Assembly (NCBI GenBank): GCA_013180625.2
Contig: SNVD02009916.1
Location: 353,451-417,450, forward strand
Reading direction: 5' to 3'
Source: Boswellia sacra
Taxonomy: Eukaryota; Streptophyta; Magnoliopsida; Sapindales; Burseraceae
Length of the DNA: 64,000 bases
This document shows, piece by piece, positions 23,640 to 33,447 of this stretch. The translations under genes and the position numbers were made by a program. Positions within the stretch are counted from its first letter, which is position 1. Every line of letters starts with the position of its first letter. Under the pieces are notes generated by a model. The model ran no database searches. It was given only the letters and a program-made list of their open reading frames with translations, and was not told where the DNA came from.

Positions 23640-25205
23640 AAGAAAATATCAAACATCTAAGTCAATCAAGGAACTAACAAATTTCTGCCTCTTTGATGGA
23701 CTACAAATAGGCTCATTGTATCACTCACGGCATTGTCTAGCTCGAAGAACTGGATCAAGAATGGAAGCCTGAAAGGTCACCCAATCCTTGTATCAATCAT
23801 CAATCTCAAAATCAAGATCATGGAATAGATTCTCATAATGGTGCCATGTGCCCAAGAATCTCTCACACGTTTTAGATAATGAGCGAATAGTCTCCCAAGG
23901 CTGAAAGCAATCGGTAAATCCACAATCCTTTGCTTTTGACCATACTGACGATGCAGTCTAGCATGATCACTGAATGAACTATGGGCGAAACCTACTAAAG
24001 GCACGCATGCAATATATGTCCCTATGGTCACATGCTCTAGCCTCCACCATGGACAGTGCCTACGAATCTGAGTATCAGGAATGACTCGGAGCCAGTCAAT
24101 CTAAGAAGAGCATCTCTCAAGTCTCCTCCTTGTATGAAGCTGAGGGCTATAATGAGAAATGTCTCCTTTAGGCGGTGTAAGAACAGATAATCTCTCTTGT
24201 AACCAAATTTAAGAAAAAAAGCAATAAAGAAAAATAAGAGAAGAAGCCTGCTTAGTCGAAAACCCAGAAGGGCAGCTTAGGCAAAAATTGAGGCAAGCTT
24301 GCTAAGCTGAAAATCTGAAAAGGACAGTTTAGGCAAAAATTATGGCATGAGAAGAAAGAAAAACCTGCTAAGCTGAAAACCCAAAAAGAGCTACTCAGGC
24401 AAAAGTTAGGGCAAGCTCACTAAGTCGAAAACCCCTAAAAGGGCGGTTTAGGCAAAAGTTAGAGCATAAAAAGAAAAAAATTGGCATAAGAAAAACTTGA
24501 AGAAGCAGAAGACTGCCATTGAATCTGTGACTCGGATCTGTCCTGACATGATCTAATCCAATCAATGTCTTAGCCAAAATAAATGGAATGACTATGAAAC
24601 TAGGACCCATCTGAGGAGTGATGGTCATAAGATGTGGATCTCCGAGACCATCTAGTAAGACCAATAGAAACTAAGTAAGGAGGTAGAATTGAAAAAGGTA
24701 AAGCCAACTAGGTGAAGTCTAGTCCATCATCTCGAGCAAAGGCATGATGTAGTATAGTGTCACTCTAACACCTTTGGCGTGAATGCCCATGGCAGAAATC
24801 GGGAAGTAGAAGAAGTGGGCAAGATGAGACGTTGATGGTGTTTGGATAGTGGGCATAATGAGGCTCTCAGAATTGGATGAATGATGATCGAGTATGGCAA
24901 AGAATTCCTCATACAGAGGGCAAAGCTCCTACACGTTGAAGTAGAAGACTTGATTGTGAGAATCCCAAAAGGTGGTACAGTCCTTTAGAAAAGGGATGTC
25001 GAGCTTAACGTGACGAAGGAACTTCAGATGATAGAGACCAACAAGCTCGAATCGTTTCCAATCCTCATCCCTCAAAAGCCTTAGAAGGGGCTAGAAGATC
25101 TGGAGAGAAGATTCAAACATGTTGAATGACACAAAGAGTGTTAAGGTGAAGAAAGAAACCTCGAGAAATGAGAGAAGAGGCACGTAAAAGTAGTCGGAAG
25201 GAACA
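23640..25205 (-). pseudogene. G1 antisense gene: plant-mobile-domain/DUF7745-like, with intron
   Basis: The gene is read right to left, against pol. TTFWDSHNQVFYFN and ELCPLYEEFFAIL (about 25000-24900) match the opening of the plant-mobile/DUF7745 family. LLDGLGDPHLMTITPQMGPSF and LIGLDHVRTDPSHRF follow (24660-24500). The donor GT is at 24496-24495 and the exon resumes ATTTGG at 24208, giving a 288-bp intron; the acceptor reads AA instead of AG. Exon 2 continues to VPLVGFAHSSFSDHARLHRQYG (about 23990) and KRVRDSWAHG. The role is unknown. Extra antisense ORFs are known in Tat/Retand elements. It is interrupted by stops. Confidence 0.65.
24240..24480 (-). repeat. Minisatellite inside the antisense-gene intron
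   Basis: Four units of about 52 bp, with a short spacer after the second, carry ctaagctgaaaaccc and ttaggcaaaaatt. The array lies wholly within the 288-bp intron of the antisense gene, and the homologous intron of G0 (12815-13119) has the same array. Confidence 0.8.
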
Positions 25206-25650
25206 ACGCTTAAATAGTGCACAAATCGAGGCAGAATTGCTAGAGAACCGTCAGTCGGCCATTTGACTATCGATAGTTGTTGTAGGATAGCCGATCGGCT
25301 ATCAAATAGCCGCTTGACTGTCAGACAGTCGTCTAGCAGTCTGATGATCGGCTAGCAGTTATTACAGCTTCTAAGTCCATTTACACGATCCTTCGACTTC
25401 TGGAATGTGTACTGGCAAACGATTTTAAGCGTGTGGCTTCCATATTTTGTAGCGTTATTAAGAATTGAATAACAAATGATGTAGAAAGAAATTCAAATTA
25501 ATTTGGATGTAAATTCAATGTAGTGCGCAAAATGTATGGAAAAGGAAATAAAGAAGTTTCATTAAATCTTCAAAATTTATTATACATCATGAAAGTTCAT
25601 ACAAGGAAGCAAAGTACACAAAAAATCCTGATGAAAGCTGGTGGTGACAG
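25206..25650. other. G1 spacer between two antisense ORF groups
   Basis: Non-coding as far as seen. It contains words built on agccgatcggctatcaaatagccg and cagtcgtctagcag, the same type of self-complementary repeats as in the U3 of the LTRs (about 16770-16860). Confidence 0.5.
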
Positions 25651-26620
25651 TCCTCAGTCATCGCCATCATTATCAATTTCGAAGGAGAAAGCAGTAACTT
25701 GAGCCTTAAGGCACTCCACTTTACGCTGCAGATGAATGACTTCTTGACGATCCGTCTAACCAAGGAAAAAATCATATAGTTAGAGAACTATTAAGATAAA
25801 AATCATACATACATGGATTATACCTTAATTGATATCGATGAGACATCTGTAAGACATACCCATACAAAGCGGCCTACATGTGAAAACCCGCTGCATGGAA
25901 GATCGTGGCACCTACATTGCATTGCATTCCTATTAGTGATAAGTAAAAGAGAATTTGAGAAATGAACAATCTTGAAACTTCCCAAAGTGGTGTCCTGTGG
26001 AACGAAAGGGACGAAAATGTTCGGATCCTCAATGATCACGTGGCTGTGGATCGACCGGTTGTCATCCCACGTATAGACGACATTACTAGGGTAAGCCCGA
26101 AGATCACCGATCACATGATCGTTGGTGCAGCTGAGGCAGCTGAAGAAGCTAGAGGAGGAGGTGGCTGCTGAGTCACTATAGAAAAAGAAGCCGAAGTGCA
26201 TGTACCTGTAGAGGAGGTTCTCGATCTTTTCCAGGATGCACGGAAGAACTACCTAAGCGACTAGACACCATCGAAGGATGAAGAGTGTCGGTAGTAGATC
26301 GATCGAGCCTAGTACACAATAAGGTAGCTCGAGCCCAATTGATGTAAGAAGTTGTCATCAACAGGAATTTGATGGTACTCAAGTGAAACCTTATCGTGTA
26401 GACTGATATCTTTAGCTCTATAGCCAAGTCGGATGAATCAATCATTAGAACTAGTAGCGGAGGAGGAACCAAATGGCATGTCGGGCCCTCTAGCCAATCC
26501 CACATGCGTTCACCCAAATACCACATCATGCTGTTTACACAAGGACTGAGGATGTGATATAAGTTGAAAGAGGCAGCAATTCTCATAGCTTTAGACTAGT
26601 GCTCCTCGAGACCCTACCAC
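25651..26620 (-). pseudogene. G1 second antisense ORF group, unknown family, with a candidate intron
   Basis: The group reads right to left from about 26620. A GT-AG intron (donor 25823, acceptor 25756, 68 bp) joins an exon ending SISIK to a coiled-coil-like C-terminus (DRQEVIHLQRKVECLKAQV) that stops at 25658-25660. Upstream, MRIAASFNLYHILSPC and YLGERMWDWLEG (26586-26480) are open, followed by a Pro/Ala-rich stretch in a shifted frame near 26130. It may be the C-terminal half of the same mobile-domain gene or a separate gene. I do not recognise the family. Confidence 0.4.
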
Positions 26621-27060
26621 TCAAAATGAATATGCAAAAGAATAAGCATGGAACCTGCAAAAACAAATGGAAAGATCTCTAATAAGTCAAAGAATTCGAA
26701 ACTTCCCAATAAAGAATGTCAAATGTGCGAGAATGAAGAACATCTGAACATGATCAAGAGATTTTCCCCAGTGGATCGAAAGGAATCAAGAATAGAAACT
26801 TGGGCGTGAAACCCATTGAGTACAAAATATAATGCAGATTAAGAAAACTCAGAAAAAGGGCATGAAACCCAACAAATACAAAGACCGAAAGAGATCAAAG
26901 AAGTATGAAGAATACTCAGAAGAGGGGCATGAAACCCAATGAATGAAAAATATGAAGAGACCAAATATGAACGAAGAAATGCTTAGCCAAAGGCATGAAG
27001 AAAGAAAAGGTCTAAGAACTGCGAAGCAGTGCGTGGTAGAAGTTTTTGCGATGGGCATGC
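26621..27060. other. G1 non-coding spacer
   Basis: Purine-rich spacer with repeats of aaggggcatgaaacccaa at 26855, 26925 and nearby (about 70-bp spacing). The same words occur in G2 at 31740. No gene is evident. Confidence 0.5.
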
Positions 27061-27500
27061 ATTAGAAGGAAACCCTATAAAGTAGGTGCACTTAAGAGTC
27101 TTTTAAACCCTTAGAATAGGCACAAGCCCAAAGATGAGACCCACTAAAGAGTGTTGAAAACCCTAAGAAGTTGGTGCACTTAAGAGTGTTTGAAGCCCTT
27201 AGAATAGGGGCACTGAAGAGTATTACTAAACCCTAAGAAATAGGCGCACTGAAGAGTGTTAAAAACCCTAAGAAGTAGATGTACTGAAGAGTGTTTTATC
27301 ATAATATCATAAGGATACTTTCCAGCCTTTGAATGGGCACCTTCGCCCTTAAATGGCCATATCACCCCTTGAATGGGCACACTCGCCTTAGTTAGGCAAG
27401 TTCACCCTTGGATGGGCACCGTAGCCCTTGAATGGGCATATTCGCCTTAGATGGGCATGTTTGCCAGTAAGTGGGCACATTAGTTCTTAAATGGACGCAA
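27061..27500 (+). repeat. G1 micro-hairpin tandem array
   Basis: Two repeat families follow each other. At 27065-27300, units combine CCTAAGAAGTAGG, CACTGAAGAGTG (or CACTTAAGAGTG) and CCCTTAGAATAGGG. At 27325-27490, units of about 23 bp centre on GCCCTTGAATGGGC. Each word is a 4-6 bp stem around a 3-6 nt purine-rich loop. Confidence 0.8.
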
Positions 27501-27629
27501 ACTTTGCATGAATAGAAGGCAGTGGTGAGAAAGTTTGAAAGAGGAAAAAGGAAGTCGAAAATGATGAGAAAGAAGAAAGAAAAACGGAGTAAGAATACTT
27601 TTTCGATTTTTGTGTCTCACAAACCTTTC

Positions 27630-27646
27630 CGAAGTAGGGGGTAAGC
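27630..27646 (+). other. G1 polypurine tract
   Basis: gaagtagggggtaagc abuts the 3' LTR. The equivalent tract in G2 (aaagtagggagcaagc) abuts its LTR at 33448. It is the plus-strand primer of reverse transcription. Confidence 0.75.
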
Positions 27647-29633
27647 TATAAGCACTAGATTTTTTAGGCTCGAGAATGAAGTGAAGATGAATGTTGAACG
27701 GAGCAAATGACCAAAATGCCCTTGAGAGTCAAGAAGAGAAGAGTGAAAAGAAGTTAGTGAAGAGTCTAAAAAATTGACACATGGCTTTGTAAAATCATAG
27801 AAATTAATCCGAGAGGAATCTAGTGATAAGTCATATACTGTTGTAAAGCTACAGATGCCTAATTTTCATAGAAATTTAAGAATCATGAATCAGAATTGAA
27901 CTTAAAAAGTTATGTGTGATTGAAGGGACGAAGGTCTGAAGGGGGTGCATCGAAGGATGATAAAAAAAGAAAGGGGGCTAAAAGGAAATTGGCTGGCCGG
28001 CCATCAGACAGCCGTCTGACTGTCCAAAATAGCTACCCAGCCATTTGATAGCCTTATAACTATTGGTCAATGGTCGGGCATCCATCAGATGCTTGCCCAT
28101 CTGTCTAGAGGTGGCAGCTCGACCCTTGGAGGCTTATTTTCAAAAATTACTTTGGGACCTTCCTTTTACATCTTTACCCCTCTCCTATATAAACCTTACT
28201 CCTCACACTTTGCAATTGACATCGATTATTGAATACAATCATCTCTTCCTCCCTTTTGAAGACATGCTCAAGAATTTCAGAAGTCTTTTCCAGTATAATT
28301 TTTTAGGCGTTCTGGTACTCTAAACCCAGAAAGGGTACATCTTGAGAGCTGTTTTATCTTCTCCTCATATTTTTTTCTTTATTTTTCTTACTTAGAATTA
28401 AGCATGTTTAGGTTTATTTAAGCTTAGAATAAGCATGTTTAGGATTTATTTTGATGCTTAGAAGCATATTTAGGGTTTTAGGACTTGTCTAACCCTTATT
28501 TGTTTTGCAAGATGGATAAGCGTGTCAAGACAAGTCCGCTATCTTTCCCTTTTTAGAATCTTGCTTAGGAATTTAATTTCTCTGTGAATGCTTAGAAATA
28601 TGTCTAGAAGAACATTTCTAGAATCATTCTTAAGAGCACATGATTAGAATCATGCTAGAAAAATTTACTTGTTTTGATGAATGCTAGGGAATAGCATAGA
28701 ATAGATAAAATTACCATTTTACCTTTGAGTGCCATGATTGATATTGATTGCTTGAGTTACGCTAAAATATGCCATGATAACTGTAATTAGGCTAGAAATG
28801 CCATGATTCTTAATAAATTGATATGAATTATGCTAGAATAGAAGTAGGTAGAAAAACATGATAGAATTTATCAAATCTAGGCTAGAATGCCATGATATTA
28901 GATTATGGCTTTGTATAATTTATGAATGTATGTGTTTATATATCGAGAACTATAATTGTCTGATACCATGAAGTGGTGGCGAACTTACATTGATGGTGAG
29001 GGACCATCTAGAATAAATACTTGGATAACATGAATGAAGAGACTTGATAGACATTGAATAGGCTCACAAATGATGGTGAGGAATTATCTATCGAGTCTCG
29101 ACTTGAATGCCTATGATATATGCAATGGATTGTATGTATGAGTATAATTTACTTTATTGTTGAATAACAATTGTTGTAATGCTCTCCCTTTTTCCCATGT
29201 TTAAAAGGAAATATAATCCATTCTCCTCCCTCTTTCTATGGATATTTTTAATTGCCATTGATTGAATAATCACGTAATATGCCTAATGAAGATAAAATGA
29301 AATCATGTGCATAAAATGAACTATTTAAGTGGACTAAGTAACAACACGAGATATTCTCATTTGGTATTTCTCAAGTGGAGGCTGGATTTACATCCAAGCG
29401 GGTTGAAAGGCTCGTACCTAACTTCTCGAACCCATCTCTCAAGGGATGAGGGTAGTTTAGATCCCGAAGCGAGGGATCAGATTGCTTCCATTCATTCCCA
29501 ATTGAATAATTAGGTGGCGACTCCTTTCTCTAGACATGCACATGGCTCATTTGTGTTCCCTTAAGTCTCGAAAGAGGCTTTGACACATTGTCGTGGTCAC
29601 AAATGCTCTAGCCAGATGAAAGCCCCGTTCACA
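27647..29633 (+). repeat. G1 3' LTR
   Basis: It runs from tataagcactagatttttt to ccccgttcaca and is collinear with the 5' LTR (16433-18389). A TATA-like ctcctatataaacc lies at about 28182. Visible substitutions and small indels between the two LTRs show that the insertion is not recent. It is followed by the ACGAC duplication. Confidence 0.9.
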
Positions 29634-31527
29634 ACGACATTATGTCAAAGCCTCTTTCGAGACTTAAGAGAGCACAAACGAGCCATGGGCACGTCTAGAG
29701 AATAGAGTCGCCACCCAATTATTCAATTGGGAATGAATGGGGAAAATCCGATCCCTTGCTTTAGGACCTTAACTGGCCTCATCCCTTCAGAGACGGGTTT
29801 AGAAAGTTAGGTACGAGTCATTCGACCTATCGGGATTAAGATTCGGCCTCTACTAGGAAATACCAAATAGTAACATCTCATGCTGTTACTTAGCCCACTT
29901 AAGGTTGCTCATTTTATGCACACATTTTCATTTTATTGTTAAGCATTTTAGGTGATTATTTTATCAGTGGTAATTTTAAACGTCTGTAGAAAAAGGAAGG
30001 AGAATAGATTACATATCCTTTCAGACATGGGGGAAGGAGAAGACGGATTACATTGCTTTTATTTTTCAATAAAATAAATTCTAAAATGTACATTTAAATA
30101 TCAAATACAAATTGTCTATTTGAGACTCAATAGATGATGAATTCCTCACCATCATACGTGTGTCTATTCAAAGTCTATTGGATCGCTATTCTTACATTAA
30201 GTCATTCATTCCTAGTGATAGTTCCTCACCATCAATTTGAGTCCACCACCACTTCATGGCATCAACAATTACACTCCTATCACAGTACAAACATTCATAC
30301 ATTATAAATCATACAAAGCCGTAATTTAATATCATGGCATTCTAGACTAGATTTGAGAAATTCTATCATGGTAATTCTATCTATTGCCATTCTAGCATTA
30401 GTCATATCAATTTATGGCATTTCTAGCATAATCATAGCTATCATGGCATATTCTAGCCTAAACATGGCATTCATGGCATATTCTAGTCTAATTCAAGCAA
30501 CTGAGATCAATCATAGCATCCAAGGGTAAAATGGTAATTCGTACATATTCTATGCTATTTCCTAGCATTCATCAAAGCAAATATAAGTCCTTCTTAGCGT
30601 GATTCTAATCATGTGCTCCAAGACATGATTCTAATCATGTGCTCCTAGGCATGATTCTAAGCATTCGCAAAGAAAATTAAATTTCTAAACACATTTCTAG
30701 ATAAAGGAGGGATGACGAACTTACCTCGACACACTTATCTATCTCACAAAACAGATAAGGGTTAGAACAATTCATAATAACTCTAGCATGGTTTAAACAT
30801 AAAAATAAATCCTAATGATGATTATTCCAAACTTAAACTAACCTAAACATGTTTAATTCTAAGCAAGAAAATAAAGGAGAATGATAAGAGGGAGGAGAAA
30901 ATTTTGCTCTCAAGACGTGCCCTTTCCAGATTTAGAGTAATAGAATGCTTGAAAACTAAAAGACTCCTTGAATTCTCAAGTATGTCTTCAAGGGAAAGAA
31001 GAGAGAATTATTCAAAATTCCTAGTGTCCTGTAAAGTGAGAAGAGGGGTGAAGTTGAAAAAGGAAGAAAGAAAAAAGGATGGTTTATAACAAAAATTTCC
31101 AAAAATACGTCACCAACAGCTAGCGACTGTTGGTAGACCGCTGGCTAACCATCACAGAATCTACCGGTTACTGCTCAACAGTTAGGTGATTGTTTGACCT
31201 AGCCCCTTTGTTTTGCTGTTTTACATTTCAATCTCTTCGGACCTTTGCCTGTTCGATTGAACATAGCTTTTTGAATTCTACACTGATTTGCAATCCGTAA
31301 ATTTTTATCAAAACTAGACATTCGTAGCTTCAGAACGGTGTATGAATCATCATCAAATTCCTCTTGCATTAATTTTTGTGATTTTTTGGAAGTCATATAT
31401 CAGTTTTTAAGACCTTTCTTCAATTCCCTCTCACCTTTCCTTTCTTAGCTTTCAAGGGCATTTTGGTCATTTTTATTGCATGACATTCATTTCATCATCA
31501 TTGAGCCTAAAAAATTTAATGTCTACA
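29634..31527 (-). repeat. G0 5' LTR, outer part
   Basis: This is the reverse-oriented LTR of the same family. It starts with the duplicated ACGAC and matches, inverted, the LTR text up to its first bases (ending aaatttaatgtctaca, the complement of TGTAGACATTAAATTT). Joined with 16390-16432 it makes a complete LTR of about 1.93 kb for G0. It stands tail-to-tail with the G1 3' LTR. Confidence 0.88.
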
Positions 31528-33447
31528 TTTACATCATCAAGAAATGTTTGAATTTGGTAGGAACTTGCAAAGGTAATGGAGGAATCCTAATATGTCCAAG
31601 AATCAACAACATGATAATGAACTCCCTAGTGAAGAGCATGATGAATACAAGAGAAGTTGAGAAGAATGTTAGAACTTGACAAATCAAGAATTTCCCTAGT
31701 GGACCAGAAGGAATCAAGAATATAAGTATGAAGAATACTTAGAAGAGGGGCATGACACCTAACGAGTGTAAAGTTTGAAGAGATTAGCAAAAGGCATGAA
31801 AGATAAGAAGGTCAAAAGGCTGCCAAGTATGCATGATAGATGTTTTCCTAGTGGGCATGCATTAGAAGAAAACCCTAAGAAGTAGGTATACTTAAGAGTG
31901 TTTTAAGCCTTAGAATAGGCAGAAGCCCTAAGAAGAGGTACACTGAAAAGTGTTGAAAACCCTAAGAAGTAGGTGCACTTAACAGTGCTTTAAACCCTTA
32001 GAATAGGCACGAGCCTTAAGAAGAGGTGCATTGAAAAGTATTGAAAACCCTAAGAAGTAGGTGCACTTAAGAGTGTTTTAAGCCCTTAGAATTGACGCAC
32101 TAAGGAGTGCTAACAAACCCTAGGAAGTAGGTGCACTAAAGAGTATTAGAAACTCTCAGAAGTAGGTGCACTGAAGAGTTTTTTATCTTAGCATCATGAG
32201 GATGTACTTCACGCATTAGAATAATGCATTTGCCTGCACTAGAATAGTGCACATCACGCATCATAAGGATGCATTTTGTGCATTAGAATAATTCATTCGT
32301 TCGCACTAGGATAGTGCATACCATGCATCCTAAGGATGTATTTCGCACATTAAAATAACGAATTCGTCTGCACTAGAATTTTGCACATTGCGCATCATAA
32401 GGATGCATTTCATGCATTAGAATAATACATTTGTCTGCACTAGAATAGTGCTCATTGCGCATCAAAAGGATGGATTCGTGCATTAGAATAATGCATTCGT
32501 CCACACTAGAATAGTGCATAGGAAGCGCATCATAAGGATGCATTTCATGTATTAGAATAATCCATTCGTCTACACTATGCATTTCATGCATTAGAATAAT
32601 TCATTTGTCTACACTAGAATAGTGCATATCATGCATCCTAAGGATGTGTTTCATGCATTAGAAGGATGCGCTTGTCAAAACTAGAGTAGCGTACATCGTG
32701 CATCATAAGAATGCACCCCATGCATTAGAAGGATGCACTTGTCCGCACTAGAATAGTGCACATCATGCTTCGTAAGGATGCATTCCATGCATTAGAAAGA
32801 TGCAATTGTTATGCACTAGAGGAGTACATATCATGTATCATAGGGATGCGTTCTATCCGTTAAAAGGATGCTAATTAGCCCTCGAGTGGGCACACTAGCC
32901 CTCGAGTGGGCACATCAGCCCTCACATAGGTAACTAGTCTTTGATCAGGTATATCAGCCCTTAGAATAGGCACATACTCTAAGAAGAGGCACACTGAAAA
33001 TTATTAGAAACCTTAAAAAGTAGGTACACTGAGGAGTATTTTATCATAGCATCATAAGGATGTTTTTCTAGCCTTTAAGTGGGCACATTAGCCTTTAGGA
33101 TGGCACATTAGCCCTTAGGTGGGAATATCAACCTCGAATGAGTACATTAGCCCTTCAGTGGGTGTATTAGCCCTTGAATGGGCACACTAGCCCTTGAGTG
33201 GGTGCATCAAGTCTCAAATGGGCCTATTAGACCTCGAATAGGCACATTTGCCTATGTGGGCACACCTTACCCCTCGAATGGGCACATTTTTTTGTAGGAA
33301 TGAAAGAGGAAAGAAGATGATAAGAAAGTCTAATAGAATGAAGACGAAGACGAAGGCAAAGATGTCGAGACAGAAGAAAGAAAGACGAGGTGAGAGTACT
33401 TTGTCGACCTTTGTCTCTCATAAACCTCTCCAAAGTAGGGAGCAAGC
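31528..33447 (+). mobile_element. G2 remnant: 3' internal part of a plus-strand Tat element
   Basis: 31528-31850 is collinear with G1 26640-27050 (ggaacttgcaaa, tccctagtggaccagaaggaatcaag, agaagaggggcatga). It is followed by a much longer micro-hairpin array and the purine tract before LTR F3. The left side was displaced by G0, whose LTR end makes the junction at 31527/31528. Confidence 0.75.
31860..33290 (+). repeat. G2 micro-hairpin tandem array (long version)
   Basis: Three blocks are present: 31860-32190 with CCTAAGAAGTAGG / CACTTAAGAGTG / CCCTTAGAAT words; 32195-32875 with about ten ~67-bp units, each holding GCATTAGAATAATGC, GCACTAGAATAGTGC and GCATCATAAGGATGC; and 32878-33290 with ~23-bp units around AGCCCTTGAATGGGCAC. 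All are self-complementary words. Confidence 0.85.

Larger units (their letters stand above)
16433..29633 (+). mobile_element. G1: Tat-lineage Ty3/gypsy retrotransposon, complete outline
   Basis: The 13.2 kb plus-strand element has two ~1.96-1.99 kb LTRs. From left to right it carries PBS, gag remnant, G-patch segment, RT, RNase H, archaeal-like second RNase H, integrase, an antisense gene region, a micro-hairpin array and PPT. The second RNase H is the mark of the Tat/Ogre/Retand clade. Perfect target duplication: ACGAC at 16428-16432 and 29634-29638. Coding parts are decayed, and gag capsid and protease are missing. Confidence 0.9.

Noticed and set aside
16433..29633. Assigning G1 to the Athila lineage because of its long non-coding 3' region
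   Set aside because: G1 has a second, archaeal-like RNase H after the first, which marks the Tat/Ogre/Retand clade.
27647..31527. A large TIR transposon with 1.9 kb inverted ends
   Set aside because: The arms are LTRs of two separate elements. The ACGAC duplication and the continuation of the right arm at 16390-16432 show nested insertion.
32195..32880. Regularly spaced repeats resembling a CRISPR array
   Set aside because: The units are ~67-bp direct tandem repeats with no unique spacers, in a plant retroelement. They are explained as a tandem array of short palindromes.
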